A DNA stretch of 64,000 nucleotides from Synechococcus sp. UW69 (GTDB taxonomy: Bacteria; Cyanobacteriota; Cyanobacteriia; PCC-6307; Cyanobiaceae), in assembly GCF_900474185.1 (NCBI RefSeq), contig NZ_UCNW01000006.1, positions 1-64,000 on the forward strand, given 5' to 3'. The position numbers and the translations under genes are program-made. The notes below the pieces were generated by a model, which saw only the letters and a program-made list of their open reading frames with translations, did no database searches and was not told the origin of the DNA. Shown here piece by piece: positions 19,689 through 28,961 of this stretch. Position 1 is the stretch's first letter; every line of letters begins with the position of its first letter.

Positions 19689-22600
19689 ATGACTGAAGCC
19701 ATCCGTTCCGCTGTCTGGCCTTACTGCGACAGCCCTGCGCCCGAGGTTGTTGCGGGTGAGAAGGATGCTTGTGGCGTTGGCTTTTTGGCCCAGCTCCAGG
19801 GACAGGCCAGCCATTGGGTGTTGGAACAGGCCCTGCGTGGTTTGGGATGCATGGAGCACCGAGGCGGTTGTGGGGGAGATGGAGACTCCGGCGATGGCGC
19901 AGGGGTGTTGTGTCAAATCCCCTGGACGTACCTAAAAGCCGTCTGGCCTGAGGCGGGTGCAGCGCGGGGCCTCGGGATGATGTTCATGCCGACCGATGCC
20001 ACCCGTCGTGCCGAGGTCCGAGGCCTCTGTGATGACGAGGCCAAGGCGCTCGGCTTGCAACCGCTTGGTTGGCGAATTGTTCCTGTGGACTCTGCGGTGC
20101 TTGGCCCCCTGGCCCGCGCCACCGCTCCCGTCATTGAGCAGTGGGTGCTCAACGGCGATGCGGACGACGCAGGGTTTGATGGGCAGCTTCTCCGCTTGCG
20201 GCGGCGGATTGGCGCCCGTGTGCGGGCTGCCCTTGGCGCCGAGGTGGCCCAGGAGGTTTATGTCGCTTCCCTGAGCAGCCGGACGGTTGTCTACAAGGGC
20301 ATGGTCCGGTCCGAGGTTCTGGCGCAGTACTACGCCGATCTGCAGGATCCACGTTTTGCGGTGAGTTTTGCGGTCTATCACCGTCGCTTCAGCACGAACA
20401 CCTTGCCCCGTTGGCCTCTGGCGCAGCCGATGCGGCTTTTGGGTCATAACGGTGAGATCAACACGCTGCTGGGAAATCTCAACTGGGCCAAGGCGTCAGA
20501 AGCCAGCCTCGAGAACGTTTGGGGAGATGCTGCAGACGACCTGATCCCAGTGGTAAACCCTGCGTTCAGTGATTCCGCCAATCTTGACGCCACCCTGGAG
20601 CTGATGGTGCGCAGTGGGCGGTCGATCACCGACAGCCTGATCACGCTCGTTCCGGAAGCCTTCCGCAATCAGCCCGACCTCGACAGCCGTCCCGATGTGA
20701 TGGCGATGTATGAATTCAACGCGGGAATTCAGGAGCCATGGGATGGCCCAGCCCTGCTGGTCTTTGCTGACGGCAAGCGGGTGGGTGCCACGCTCGACCG
20801 CAATGGGTTGCGCCCGGCGCGTTGGTGCACCACCGAAGACGGCTTCGTGATCATGGGGTCTGAGACCGGCGTGGTCGACCTCAGCGGCAAGACGATTGTT
20901 CAGAAAGGACGTCTTGGCCCCGGCCAGATGGTGGCCGTTGATCTGGAACGCGGTGAGTTGCTCGACAACTGGTCGGTTAAGGAAGACGCGGCATGTCGAT
21001 TCCCCTATGCCGATTGGTTGCAGCAGCATCGCCGCGGTGTGGAACCCCAGCCTTGGACTCAAAACCGACAGGTGGGTGAACTCGACCTGCTGCGGTTGCA
21101 GACCGCCATGGGCTTCACCGCTGAAGACTTCGATTTGATCATTGAAGACATGGCGGCCCTCGGCAAGGAGCCGACTTACTGCATGGGGGATGACATTCCC
21201 CTGGCGGTGCTTTCCGATAAGCCGCACCTGCTCTACGACTATTTCAAGCAGCGCTTCGCCCAGGTCACCAACCCACCGATTGATCCCTTGAGGGAAAAGC
21301 TGGTGATGAGCCTTGAGATGCATCTGGGTGAACGCCGGCCGGCCCTGAAGCCCCAGCCGGAAGCGGCTTCAGTGATCCACCTCGAGACTCCTGTTTTGAA
21401 TGAGGCGGAACTAGCGGCAATCAGTCAGCAAGGTTTGCCCGTCCAGACCGTGTCCACCCAGGTGGCAGTTGAGTCCTGCGCGGGAGGCCTTCAGAAGGCC
21501 ATTGATGCGCTTTGCAGCCTTGCGGAACAGGCGGTGCGTGCTGGTGCGCAGGTGCTGGTGCTCTCCGATCGGGTCGACAGCACGGGGGCGGCGGCACAGC
21601 TGACGCCCACGACGGTGGCAATGCCGGCCTTGCTGGCCGTGGGTGCTGTTCACCACCATCTGTTGCGCCAGAAGTTGCGTCTGCAGTGCTCTCTTGTGGT
21701 CGATACCGCCCAGTGCTGGAGCACCCATCACATGGCGTGTCTGATCGGCTACGGCGCCAGTGCCGTCTGCCCTTGGCTCACCTGGGAGACAACGCGCCAC
21801 TGGCTGGAGCATCCCAAGACCAAGAAGCGGATCGAACAGGGCAAGTTGCCAGCCCTGGATGCCGATCAGGCGCAGGCCAATGTGCGTTTGTCGCTGGAGA
21901 ACGGTCTCCGGAAGATCCTCTCCAAAATTGGAATCTCCTTGCTTGCCAGCTATCACGGCGCCCAGATCTTTGAAGCGATTGGACTAGGTGCGGATGTGGT
22001 GGAGACCGCCTTCACCGGGACGACGAGCCGTGTTGCAGGCATGACGCTCTCCGAGTTGGCGAATGAAACGCTCTCGATGCATGCCAAGGCCTTCCCCGAG
22101 CTCAACCGCAGCAAGCTCGAGTTCATGGGCTTTGTTCAGTACCGCAGTGGTGCTGAATACCACCGCAATAACCCCGAGCTTTCCAAGGCGCTGCACAAGG
22201 CAGTGGCCCAGGGCCCTGGTTATGACCACTTCTCCACCTACCAGGCGCTCTTGGAGAACCGCCCGGTGATGGCCCTGCGTGACCTGTTGGAGTTCAAGCT
22301 GGCGCCCACCCCGGTGCCCCTCGACCAGGTGGAGAGCGTGGAGAGCATCTGCACCCGCTTCTGTACGGGGGGGATGAGCCTCGGTGCGTTGTCCCGGGAA
22401 GCCCATGAAGTGCTGGCCGTGGCGATGAATCGCATCGGTGGCAAGAGCAACAGCGGTGAAGGTGGTGAAGACCCCGCACGCTTCCAGATCCTCAAGGATG
22501 TGGATGGGGAAGGACGGTCCGCCGCATTCCCAAGCATCGGCGGGCTTCGCAATGGCGACACCGCTTGTTCGGCGATCAAGCAGGTTGCTTCAGGGCGTTT

Positions 22601-24290
22601 CGGTGTGACGGCTGAATACCTGCGCAGTGGCAAACAACTGGAGATCAAGGTGGCCCAGGGGGCCAAGCCCGGTGAAGGGGGCCAACTGCCTGGGCCGAAG
22701 GTCGACAAGTACATCGCCTGGCTGCGCAACAGCAAGCCAGGAGTGGCCTTGATTTCGCCGCCGCCTCACCACGACATCTATTCCATTGAGGACCTGGCGC
22801 AGTTGATTCATGACCTGCACCAGGTGCATCCTGCTGCTCCTGTGAGCGTGAAGCTGGTGGCCGAGATCGGCATTGGCACCATCGCTGCGGGCGTGGCGAA
22901 GGCCAACGCGGATGTGATCCAGATCTCGGGTCACGACGGGGGCACGGGCGCATCTCCCCTGAGTTCGATTAAGCACGCCGGCAGTCCATGGGAACTGGGC
23001 CTGACCGAGGTGCATCGCTCTCTGGTGGAAAACGGTCTGCGCGATCGGGTCCTGCTGCGTGCTGATGGAGGTCTGAAAACCGGCTGGGACGTCATGATCG
23101 CTGCCCTGCTCGGCGCGGAAGAGTACGGGTTCGGGTCGATCGCCATGATCGCTGAGGGCTGCGTCATGGCTCGTGTCTGCCACACCAACAATTGCCCTGT
23201 CGGGGTCGCCACGCAGAAGGAGAACCTGCGCAAGCGCTTCAACGGTGTACCTGAGCACGTCGTCAACTTTTTCTGGTATGTAGCCGAGGAAGTGCGGCAG
23301 CTGATGAGTCTGCTCGGCGTTACCCGCCTGGAAGAGCTGATTGGCCGTATGGATCTTCTCAAGGCTCGTTCCGTCGATCTGGCCAAGACAAACTGTGTGG
23401 ATCTATCTGGCTTAATCGCTCCGATCAGTGGCGCTGCGGATCGGTCCTGGCTTCGTCACAGTGATCAGGCTCACGGCAATGGTCTGATTCTTGAGGATCA
23501 GCTGCTCGCCGATGTTGACCTCATGGCAGCGTTGGAGAACCACGGTGCCGTCAGCCGCAGCATCGAGATCATCAATACCGATCGCAGTGTCTGTGCACGT
23601 CTGGCTGGTGAAATTGCCCAGCGTCATGGCAACCGCGGATTCAATGGACAGCTCGATCTGACGTTCCGTGGTGCCGCGGGCCAGAGCTTTGGGGCTTTCC
23701 TGGTGCAGGGCATGCAGGTTCGTCTTGAGGGTGAAGCCAACGACTACGTCGGCAAGGGCATGAACAGTGGTCGCATCACCCTGGTGCCTTCTGACGGTTC
23801 TGCCTCTCCAGGGGATCAGGTGATCCTTGGCAACACCTGTCTCTATGGGGCCACCGGTGGTGAGCTGTTTGCTCATGGTCGAGCTGGCGAGCGCTTCGGC
23901 GTTCGCAACAGTGGAGCCCGCACCGTGGTGGAAGGCGCTGGTGACCACTGCTGTGAGTACATGACCGGTGGTGTGGTGGTTGTCCTCGGAAGCACCGGCC
24001 GCAATATCGGTGCTGGCATGACCGGTGGTGTGGCCTTCTTGCTGGATGAGGAGGGCCGTGTCGCGCCTCGGGTGAACCCGGAGATTGTTGAGGTCTGTAC
24101 CATCACCACCCATGAGCAGGAGACGCTGCTGAAGGGCCTGCTGCAACAGCATGTGGATCTAACGGGCAGCGAAAAGGCTGCCGATCTCTTGGCCCACTGG
24201 TCTGCGGCGAAGCATCGCTTCAAGGTGTTGGTCCCACCAAGCGAGCGGGAACCCATGGGATTGGCCGTTAAGCAGGCTGTGGCCGCCTAG
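19689..24290 (+). CDS. gltB: Glutamate synthase large subunit (ferredoxin-dependent type)
   Basis: A 1533-aa GOGAT that makes two glutamates from glutamine and 2-oxoglutarate. After a 27-residue propeptide the catalytic N-terminal cysteine is C28 (KDACGVGF), heading the Ntn-type amidotransferase domain (to about residue 430). Then come the central domain, the FMN-binding synthase domain (GGKSNSGEGGEDP, GHDGGTGASP) and the 3Fe-4S ligands CX5CX4C in GCVMARVCHTNNCPVG. A C-terminal GXGXG beta-helix ends the protein. No gltD small subunit is adjacent, consistent with the ferredoxin-dependent enzyme (often named glsF in cyanobacteria). ATG 19689 gives the conserved N-terminus; an upstream frame to 19515 is not expected to be used. 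Confidence 0.97.
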   Translation: MTEAIRSAVWPYCDSPAPEVVAGEKDACGVGFLAQLQGQASHWVLEQALRGLGCMEHRGGCGGDGDSGDGAGVLCQIPWTYLKAVWPEAGAARGLGMMFMPTDATRRAEVRGLCDDEAKALGLQPLGWRIVPVDSAVLGPLARATAPVIEQWVLNGDADDAGFDGQLLRLRRRIGARVRAALGAEVAQEVYVASLSSRTVVYKGMVRSEVLAQYYADLQDPRFAVSFAVYHRRFSTNTLPRWPLAQPMRLLGHNGEINTLLGNLNWAKASEASLENVWGDAADDLIPVVNPAFSDSANLDATLELMVRSGRSITDSLITLVPEAFRNQPDLDSRPDVMAMYEFNAGIQEPWDGPALLVFADGKRVGATLDRNGLRPARWCTTEDGFVIMGSETGVVDLSGKTIVQKGRLGPGQMVAVDLERGELLDNWSVKEDAACRFPYADWLQQHRRGVEPQPWTQNRQVGELDLLRLQTAMGFTAEDFDLIIEDMAALGKEPTYCMGDDIPLAVLSDKPHLLYDYFKQRFAQVTNPPIDPLREKLVMSLEMHLGERRPALKPQPEAASVIHLETPVLNEAELAAISQQGLPVQTVSTQVAVESCAGGLQKAIDALCSLAEQAVRAGAQVLVLSDRVDSTGAAAQLTPTTVAMPALLAVGAVHHHLLRQKLRLQCSLVVDTAQCWSTHHMACLIGYGASAVCPWLTWETTRHWLEHPKTKKRIEQGKLPALDADQAQANVRLSLENGLRKILSKIGISLLASYHGAQIFEAIGLGADVVETAFTGTTSRVAGMTLSELANETLSMHAKAFPELNRSKLEFMGFVQYRSGAEYHRNNPELSKALHKAVAQGPGYDHFSTYQALLENRPVMALRDLLEFKLAPTPVPLDQVESVESICTRFCTGGMSLGALSREAHEVLAVAMNRIGGKSNSGEGGEDPARFQILKDVDGEGRSAAFPSIGGLRNGDTACSAIKQVASGRFGVTAEYLRSGKQLEIKVAQGAKPGEGGQLPGPKVDKYIAWLRNSKPGVALISPPPHHDIYSIEDLAQLIHDLHQVHPAAPVSVKLVAEIGIGTIAAGVAKANADVIQISGHDGGTGASPLSSIKHAGSPWELGLTEVHRSLVENGLRDRVLLRADGGLKTGWDVMIAALLGAEEYGFGSIAMIAEGCVMARVCHTNNCPVGVATQKENLRKRFNGVPEHVVNFFWYVAEEVRQLMSLLGVTRLEELIGRMDLLKARSVDLAKTNCVDLSGLIAPISGAADRSWLRHSDQAHGNGLILEDQLLADVDLMAALENHGAVSRSIEIINTDRSVCARLAGEIAQRHGNRGFNGQLDLTFRGAAGQSFGAFLVQGMQVRLEGEANDYVGKGMNSGRITLVPSDGSASPGDQVILGNTCLYGATGGELFAHGRAGERFGVRNSGARTVVEGAGDHCCEYMTGGVVVVLGSTGRNIGAGMTGGVAFLLDEEGRVAPRVNPEIVEVCTITTHEQETLLKGLLQQHVDLTGSEKAADLLAHWSAAKHRFKVLVPPSEREPMGLAVKQAVAA

Positions 24291-24304
24291 CGCCGTCGTC
24301 TCTC

Positions 24305-24613
24305 GTGGCCTGGTTCGTCAAGACCGAAACCTTCACGGCCGTCGCCGCCGCTCTGCCCGTCGAGCAGCGGCGGCCCACCTTGGAGGCTCACCGCCACTGG
24401 GTTGTGCAGGAAGCAGCTGCAGGACGACGTCTTCAGAGCGGTTACCTGGTTGATGACAACCGGCGGCCTGGTGGCGGGGGATTGCTGATGTTTGAAGCTT
24501 CGTCCTACGCCGAAGCTCGGGCGTGGGTGCAGAACGACCCGATGATTCGCGCCGGTCTGGTGGACTGGCAGTTGCACGAATGGATCCCCGTCAGCGGGGG
24601 TGGCTGGTCATAA
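24305..24613 (+). CDS. YciI-like family protein
   Basis: A 102-aa protein with the YciI-like ferredoxin-fold. It has a conserved H in the [15 protein letters not shown] helix, the SGYLVDD strand, and the [18 protein letters not shown]-terminal motif with the usual DPF/M-type turn. The start is GTG at 24305, 14 bases after gltB, so probably cotranscribed with it. Biochemical role unknown. The last 23 bases overlap the convergent lipA gene. Confidence 0.82.
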   Translation: MAWFVKTETFTAVAAALPVEQRRPTLEAHRHWVVQEAAAGRRLQSGYLVDDNRRPGGGGLLMFEASSYAEARAWVQNDPMIRAGLVDWQLHEWIPVSGGGWS

Positions 24614-25460
24614 GCCGCTGCACCTCACCGGCGTGGTAGCTGCTGCGGGTGAGTGGTGAGCTGACGACCTGGAGGAAGCCCAGTTCCTCTTCGCCGACTC
24701 TTCTGTAGGTGTCGAACTGAGCAGGAGTCACAAAGCGGTCGACGGTCAGATGTTTCGGACCTGGAGAGAGGTATTGGCCGATGGTGACGATGTCGACCTT
24801 GTGCTGGCGCAGATCCCGGAGCGTTTGGATCACCTCCTCATCGGTTTCACCGAGCCCGACCATCAGGCCTGACTTGCTGTAAGCCTTGGGCCATTGGTCA
24901 CGCACACGCTGCAGCAGCTCCAGGGAGCGTTGGTAGATGCCCTGGGGCCGAGCCAGGCGGTACATCCGCGGAACCGTCTCGATGTTGTGGTTCAGCACAT
25001 GGGGTGCAGCTCCCATCACGCTTGCCAAAGCGTCCCAGTTGCCACAGAAGTCAGGAATCAGCAGCTCGATTGTTGTGAGCGGTGAGCGCTTTTTGACCTG
25101 TTCAATGCAGGCCACGAACTGGGAGGCGCCGCCATCAGCGAGATCATCACGGTTCACGGAGGTGATCACCACATGTTTCAGGCCCAGACGGGCTACCGCT
25201 TCGCCGAGCCGTTGCGGTTCCGTCGGATCCAGCTCGCGCACGCTCTTGTCGAAGTCGATGTCGCAGTAGGGGCATGCGCGGGTGCAGCCAGGCCCCATGA
25301 TCAGAAACGTGGCTGTGCCGCCTGCGAAGCATTCCCCGATGTTGGGGCAGCTCGCTTCCTGGCAGACCGTGTTCAGGTTCAAGTCCAGTAGCAGGTCGGC
25401 CACGGCGCCGATCCGTTCGCGCTGCGGAGCCTTAACGCGCAACCACTCCGGCTTGAGCAC
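24591..25460 (-). CDS. lipA: Lipoyl synthase
   Basis: A 289-aa radical SAM enzyme inserting two sulfurs into octanoyl-E2/H proteins. The auxiliary cluster ligands are CX4CX5C (C33, C38, C44 in [12 protein letters not shown]), and the SAM cluster is CX3CX2C (C59, C63, C66 in CTRACPYC). The C-terminal RSSYHA motif gives the serine ligand typical of LipA. Full length. Its 3' end overlaps the YciI-like gene by 23 bases. Confidence 0.97.
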   Translation of the reverse strand: MLKPEWLRVKAPQRERIGAVADLLLDLNLNTVCQEASCPNIGECFAGGTATFLIMGPGCTRACPYCDIDFDKSVRELDPTEPQRLGEAVARLGLKHVVITSVNRDDLADGGASQFVACIEQVKKRSPLTTIELLIPDFCGNWDALASVMGAAPHVLNHNIETVPRMYRLARPQGIYQRSLELLQRVRDQWPKAYSKSGLMVGLGETDEEVIQTLRDLRQHKVDIVTIGQYLSPGPKHLTVDRFVTPAQFDTYRRVGEEELGFLQVVSSPLTRSSYHAGEVQRLMTSHPR

Positions 25461-25549
25461 GGCGAAGTCTCTTCAATCCATGACCTTAGACCTTGCGCCG
25501 ATGTCTCTGCTGGCCTCTCGGAAACACCAATCTCCTAAGATTGAAGTGC

Positions 25550-25623
25550 CGGGATGTGGCGCAGTTTGGTAGCGCACTTCGTTCGGGACGAAGGGGCCGC
25601 AGGTTCGAATCCTGTCATCCCGA
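25550..25623 (+). tRNA. tRNA-Pro (anticodon CGG)
   Basis: A 74-nt cloverleaf. The 7-bp acceptor stem is CGGGATG/CATCCCG with discriminator A, and the D arm is GCGC..GCGC. The anticodon stem CTTCG/CGAAG has a 7-base loop TTCGGGA, giving anticodon CGG (codon CCG). The T arm is GCAGG-TTCGAAT-CCTGT with the TTCGAAT loop. CCA is not encoded. It lies alone between lipA (divergent) and cbiG-cobJ. Confidence 0.95.
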
Positions 25624-25838
25624 TTGATGCTTTCGTGCTGCGCCAGAAGGTCTTGGTTGAAGACCTGGGTTGGCCTAGACGAACGCAAAGTTCCGATCGA
25701 CGAAGCATGGCTGCGTAGGTTCAAATGTTTCGACCTGCTTCAACCCTTTTTCGTGTTGGAGCTGCTTTATCTCTTGAAACCATCAATGCTCCGGCGGCGA
25801 TGCAGGTGAATTGATCGCGATAAACCACGTCACAGATC

Positions 25839-27566
25839 TCATTGGAGGCTCGCCCCGGGGTACCCCCGCGGCGTCACCATCCAGCCATCCTCTGCTCGGC
25901 TGCTGCTGTTCCCGATCAGAACCAAGGTGAGCATGTCCACTGATTCAGGCTCTAAGCGTTCAAGGCACGTCAGCTGACGAGATTCTTCTGCGCGGCCCAG
26001 CTGCCGAGCCAGCATTACCGGGGTTGTTGGGGGGCGGTGTCTCAGCAGGATCTCTCTGGCTTTCCCGAGTTGCCAATCCCGTCCTTTAGAGCGTGGGTTG
26101 TAGAGCGCAACAACAAAATCTCCTGATGCAGCGGCCTCTAGTCGCTTCTCGATCACGTTCCAGGGTGTAAGGCGATCGCTGAGGCTCACGCTGCAGAAGT
26201 CATGCATGAGTGGCGCTCCCGCTCTGGCAGCGGCCAGCTGGAATGCTGAAATTCCGGGATGCACCGTGAAGCTCGGTCGGTCCTGCTCGGGTTGCTGAAG
26301 CAGCAGCTCCAGAGCTAATCCCGCCATTCCATAGATCCCGCTATCTCCAGAGGAGATGAGAGCAACCTTGGCGCCCTGTTGTGCCAAGCGCAGTGCTTCG
26401 GCACAGCGGTCCCATTCCCGGGTGAGCTGACCGTCGAACCGAATTTGATCCGCCCGCCGCAGGGGCTCCAGCAGATCGAGGTAGAGGCTGTAGCCGACCC
26501 AGGCGCAGCATCGCGACAGGGCCGATTTGGCGTCTCCGCTGAGCAGGGATAGATCTCCGGGACCACTGCCGACGAGGTGTAGTTCTCCCCGACCCGGTGC
26601 GTGGGGTAGTGGAGCTTCGGCAATGGCCACCGTGACCGCGCCCTGTTCTCCCGGCGCGGGATGGCTGATTTGCTTTGGCTGGATCAGAACACCTTTGTCG
26701 CCTGCCGCCAGCAACGCCGCTGCTTCTGACACTGAAGCTGTTCCCATTTCCCTGCGCACGACCTCGGAGGGGTTCGGCACGTCAATGGAGGCCAGCGTCT
26801 GCTCTGCAAAGGTTCGGAACGGCCATGCCCTGGTCTGGCTCAGTTGTTGCAAGGCTGGTTCATCGGATTTCCTCTCTGCGCTGGCGATGCCGGCGACAGC
26901 CTCCTTCGCCAGCCCGGCTGTTGCTAAAGCCTCGGTAATGGCCTTTTCGACCAAGGACAGACTGGTGTTGCGCTCGCAGCCGATGCCGATCCAGAGCGTT
27001 GCTGGATGCCATTGGCAATCACCCTGAAGGCGCGCTCCGATCACAAGGTCAGCGGCCTCTGACGACACTTTTTCGAGCAAGTGCTGGCTTTCGGGGCATT
27101 GCCAGGCGGAACATCCACTGTTCTGGTGAATGCTGATGCTGAATCCCTGGGCTTGCCGCACCATCAGAGTGCGCCAACCCGCCACCGACCCCCTGCGTCT
27201 CCAGCCCCAGCCTTCACCAAAGGCATCCAGGGGGAGACGTCCTTCATGGGCGCAGGCGCCAGTGATCACGGCCTGCCCTCCCAGATCCATGGCGATCTCC
27301 CGCGCGCGTTGTTCAGCACCTGCGGAATGGCCTCCCAGCAGCGGGATGATGAAATCCCCTTTCGGGTCGAGAACCAGAACGGCCGGATCCTGCTCCTTGC
27401 TTTGGATCCGCGGTGCGATAAGGCGTGTCACCGCGCCCACGGCACCCACAATCAGCACGACGTTCTGCGCCATCCAGTGCTCATCAAGAGCAGTATTGAT
27501 GTTTTGATCGGCCGCCTTGATCCGGTCAATGTGGCCGCGCAGCAGCAATCGCTCCAAGAGCGGCAT
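25839..27566 (-). CDS. cobJ: CbiG-CobJ fusion (cobalt-precorrin-5A hydrolase-like domain + precorrin-3B C17-methyltransferase)
   Basis: A 575-aa fusion for corrinoid ring synthesis. Residues ~1-317 are CbiG-like (VGAVGAVTRLIAP, GGHSAGAEQRA, GIGCERNTS). Residues ~327-575 are a CobJ/CbiH methyltransferase (LVGSGPGDLSLLSGDA, SSGDSGIYGMAG, ALYNPRSKGRDWQL, and a VLIGNSSS end). CobJ contracts the ring by C17 methylation. Such fusions are usual in cyanobacteria. The N-terminus is puzzling: the frame stays open for 23 codons upstream of the ATG and reads GLGLSPSA just before it, but contains no ATG, GTG or TTG until the in-frame stop of the preceding gene. Confidence 0.93.
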   Translation of the reverse strand: MPLLERLLLRGHIDRIKAADQNINTALDEHWMAQNVVLIVGAVGAVTRLIAPRIQSKEQDPAVLVLDPKGDFIIPLLGGHSAGAEQRAREIAMDLGGQAVITGACAHEGRLPLDAFGEGWGWRRRGSVAGWRTLMVRQAQGFSISIHQNSGCSAWQCPESQHLLEKVSSEAADLVIGARLQGDCQWHPATLWIGIGCERNTSLSLVEKAITEALATAGLAKEAVAGIASAERKSDEPALQQLSQTRAWPFRTFAEQTLASIDVPNPSEVVRREMGTASVSEAAALLAAGDKGVLIQPKQISHPAPGEQGAVTVAIAEAPLPHAPGRGELHLVGSGPGDLSLLSGDAKSALSRCCAWVGYSLYLDLLEPLRRADQIRFDGQLTREWDRCAEALRLAQQGAKVALISSGDSGIYGMAGLALELLLQQPEQDRPSFTVHPGISAFQLAAARAGAPLMHDFCSVSLSDRLTPWNVIEKRLEAAASGDFVVALYNPRSKGRDWQLGKAREILLRHRPPTTPVMLARQLGRAEESRQLTCLERLEPESVDMLTLVLIGNSSSRAEDGWMVTPRGYPGASLQ

Positions 27567-27635
27567 GGCGCTGGGGGAGAGTCCTAGGCCCAGAGCAGGT
27601 ACGTCGGGTGTTGGGTTCAGGGCAGGGAATCCAGG

Positions 27636-28961
27636 TCAGGGCTTGCGCAAGCGGCCATCACTGTTGAGCAGCTCACGCGCTGATCCTCCCAGGCTGCTGC
27701 TCGGCATCAGCTTGGCTTCTGTCTTGGCCTGCTGTTCGAGCGATTCGGTTGGCTTTTCCGCAACCGGTGGATTGTTCTCGCTGGTGTTCATTGGAAGATC
27801 GTTGTCAGCGGGCTGCTCCTTGGTCGGTGTTGGCTGGCTGGCCTCTGCCGTGGCTTGGTCCTGAGCCAGGGGCGACTGTGGGGTCTCGTGATCGCTGTTC
27901 TCGGGGGCGATGGGATCGGTCTCTGTCTCTGCTTCTGTCTCTGTCTCGGCCTCGATCTCGACTGGCGCCAGTTGTGGTGGCTGTTCTGCTTTCTGTGGAG
28001 CCTCTTTCGGTTGTTCGACCGTTTCCGGCATCTCTGGCTCAGGTGATCCGCTTAAGCGGGCGAGCTGGCTCTCATTGAGGCGCGATCGCATCCAGCCCGG
28101 CTTGGGACCTGATGGAGCCTTCAGGTGAACCAGCTGATTGTTGAACACGGGTGTGATCGGCTCGCCCAGCTCATTCAGAAGTTCCATCTGAATGTCGTGA
28201 CTGCTTGCGCCATTCGATCCTTTGAGCCACAGGGCCTCCTGGTGATCAACCAGAAAGCTGTCTCCATCAATGCTGATGCGTAGACGCCAGCGTCCATCCC
28301 CCTCACGCAGGTTTTGGAGCGGAGCATTCCAAAGGAGCCAGTCCACCAGAAGTGGTTGCAGGCCTTGTTCTCCAGCGGGTGGAACAGGAACCAGCCAGGG
28401 TGAATCCCGGTCGGGTTGCGTGCCCTGAAGTTTTTGCCAGAGGTGGACGCGGCCCTGGATGGAGGCCCCTGGTGACTGAACGGCCTCCCCCCAGGGATAA
28501 GCAGCCCATGCGCTGAACCGGTGACTGCCCGCTTCCAGATCGTCAATGCGGACCGTCAGGCGGTTGCCATCGCTATCGCTCAGCCGTAGGGGAGAACGGT
28601 CATCGATCTGGATGGCGATGTGGGGGCCCAGACCCAGTTCGGGGTCGTTGTTCAGGGGCCAGTCATCGATCTCGAAACTCAGCTCAAGCTCTTGCGTCGC
28701 CACGATGGTGTCGTTGCTTGGATTCACCAACCGCAGGGATGGACGGTGCCGTTGAAGCTCCTGCCGCAGCTGTTGCACCGCCCCTGGTGGGGCCACCTCC
28801 TGGAGCTTGCCGCTGGGGGTGGAGCTCGATAGGGGCTTCGCTCCGGTGCCGACATCGCGGTTGAAGAATCCAGGTCGTGCATGAACTGGCAATCCGGCGC
28901 TCAGCAGCACCACAGCTGTCAGCAGAACAGCCCATATCGACTTCAGGCCAGGGCGAAGCAT
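27636..28961 (-). CDS. Secreted/periplasmic protein of unknown function with acidic C-terminal low-complexity tail
   Basis: A 441-aa protein that I cannot assign. It has a clear signal peptide (residues 1-28, hydrophobic core WAVLLTAVVLLSAGL, cleavage near VHA-RP). Residues ~70-290 look like a folded beta-rich region with two repeated blocks (SLRLVNPSNDTIVATQ... and ...SIDGDSFLV). The C-terminal ~150 residues are Glu/Thr/Pro/Gln-rich low complexity, including ETETEAETETD. It is followed in frame by cbiG-cobJ with 69 bases between the stop and that ATG; same strand. The tail suggests an extended, perhaps envelope-spanning or interaction segment. Function unknown. Confidence 0.8.
   Translation of the reverse strand: MLRPGLKSIWAVLLTAVVLLSAGLPVHARPGFFNRDVGTGAKPLSSSTPSGKLQEVAPPGAVQQLRQELQRHRPSLRLVNPSNDTIVATQELELSFEIDDWPLNNDPELGLGPHIAIQIDDRSPLRLSDSDGNRLTVRIDDLEAGSHRFSAWAAYPWGEAVQSPGASIQGRVHLWQKLQGTQPDRDSPWLVPVPPAGEQGLQPLLVDWLLWNAPLQNLREGDGRWRLRISIDGDSFLVDHQEALWLKGSNGASSHDIQMELLNELGEPITPVFNNQLVHLKAPSGPKPGWMRSRLNESQLARLSGSPEPEMPETVEQPKEAPQKAEQPPQLAPVEIEAETETEAETETDPIAPENSDHETPQSPLAQDQATAEASQPTPTKEQPADNDLPMNTSENNPPVAEKPTESLEQQAKTEAKLMPSSSLGGSARELLNSDGRLRKP

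Noticed and set aside
25624-25838. Integrated element next to tRNA-Pro
   Set aside because: The tRNA is a common integration site, but the 215 bases after it hold no integrase, direct repeat of the tRNA 3' end or foreign gene.
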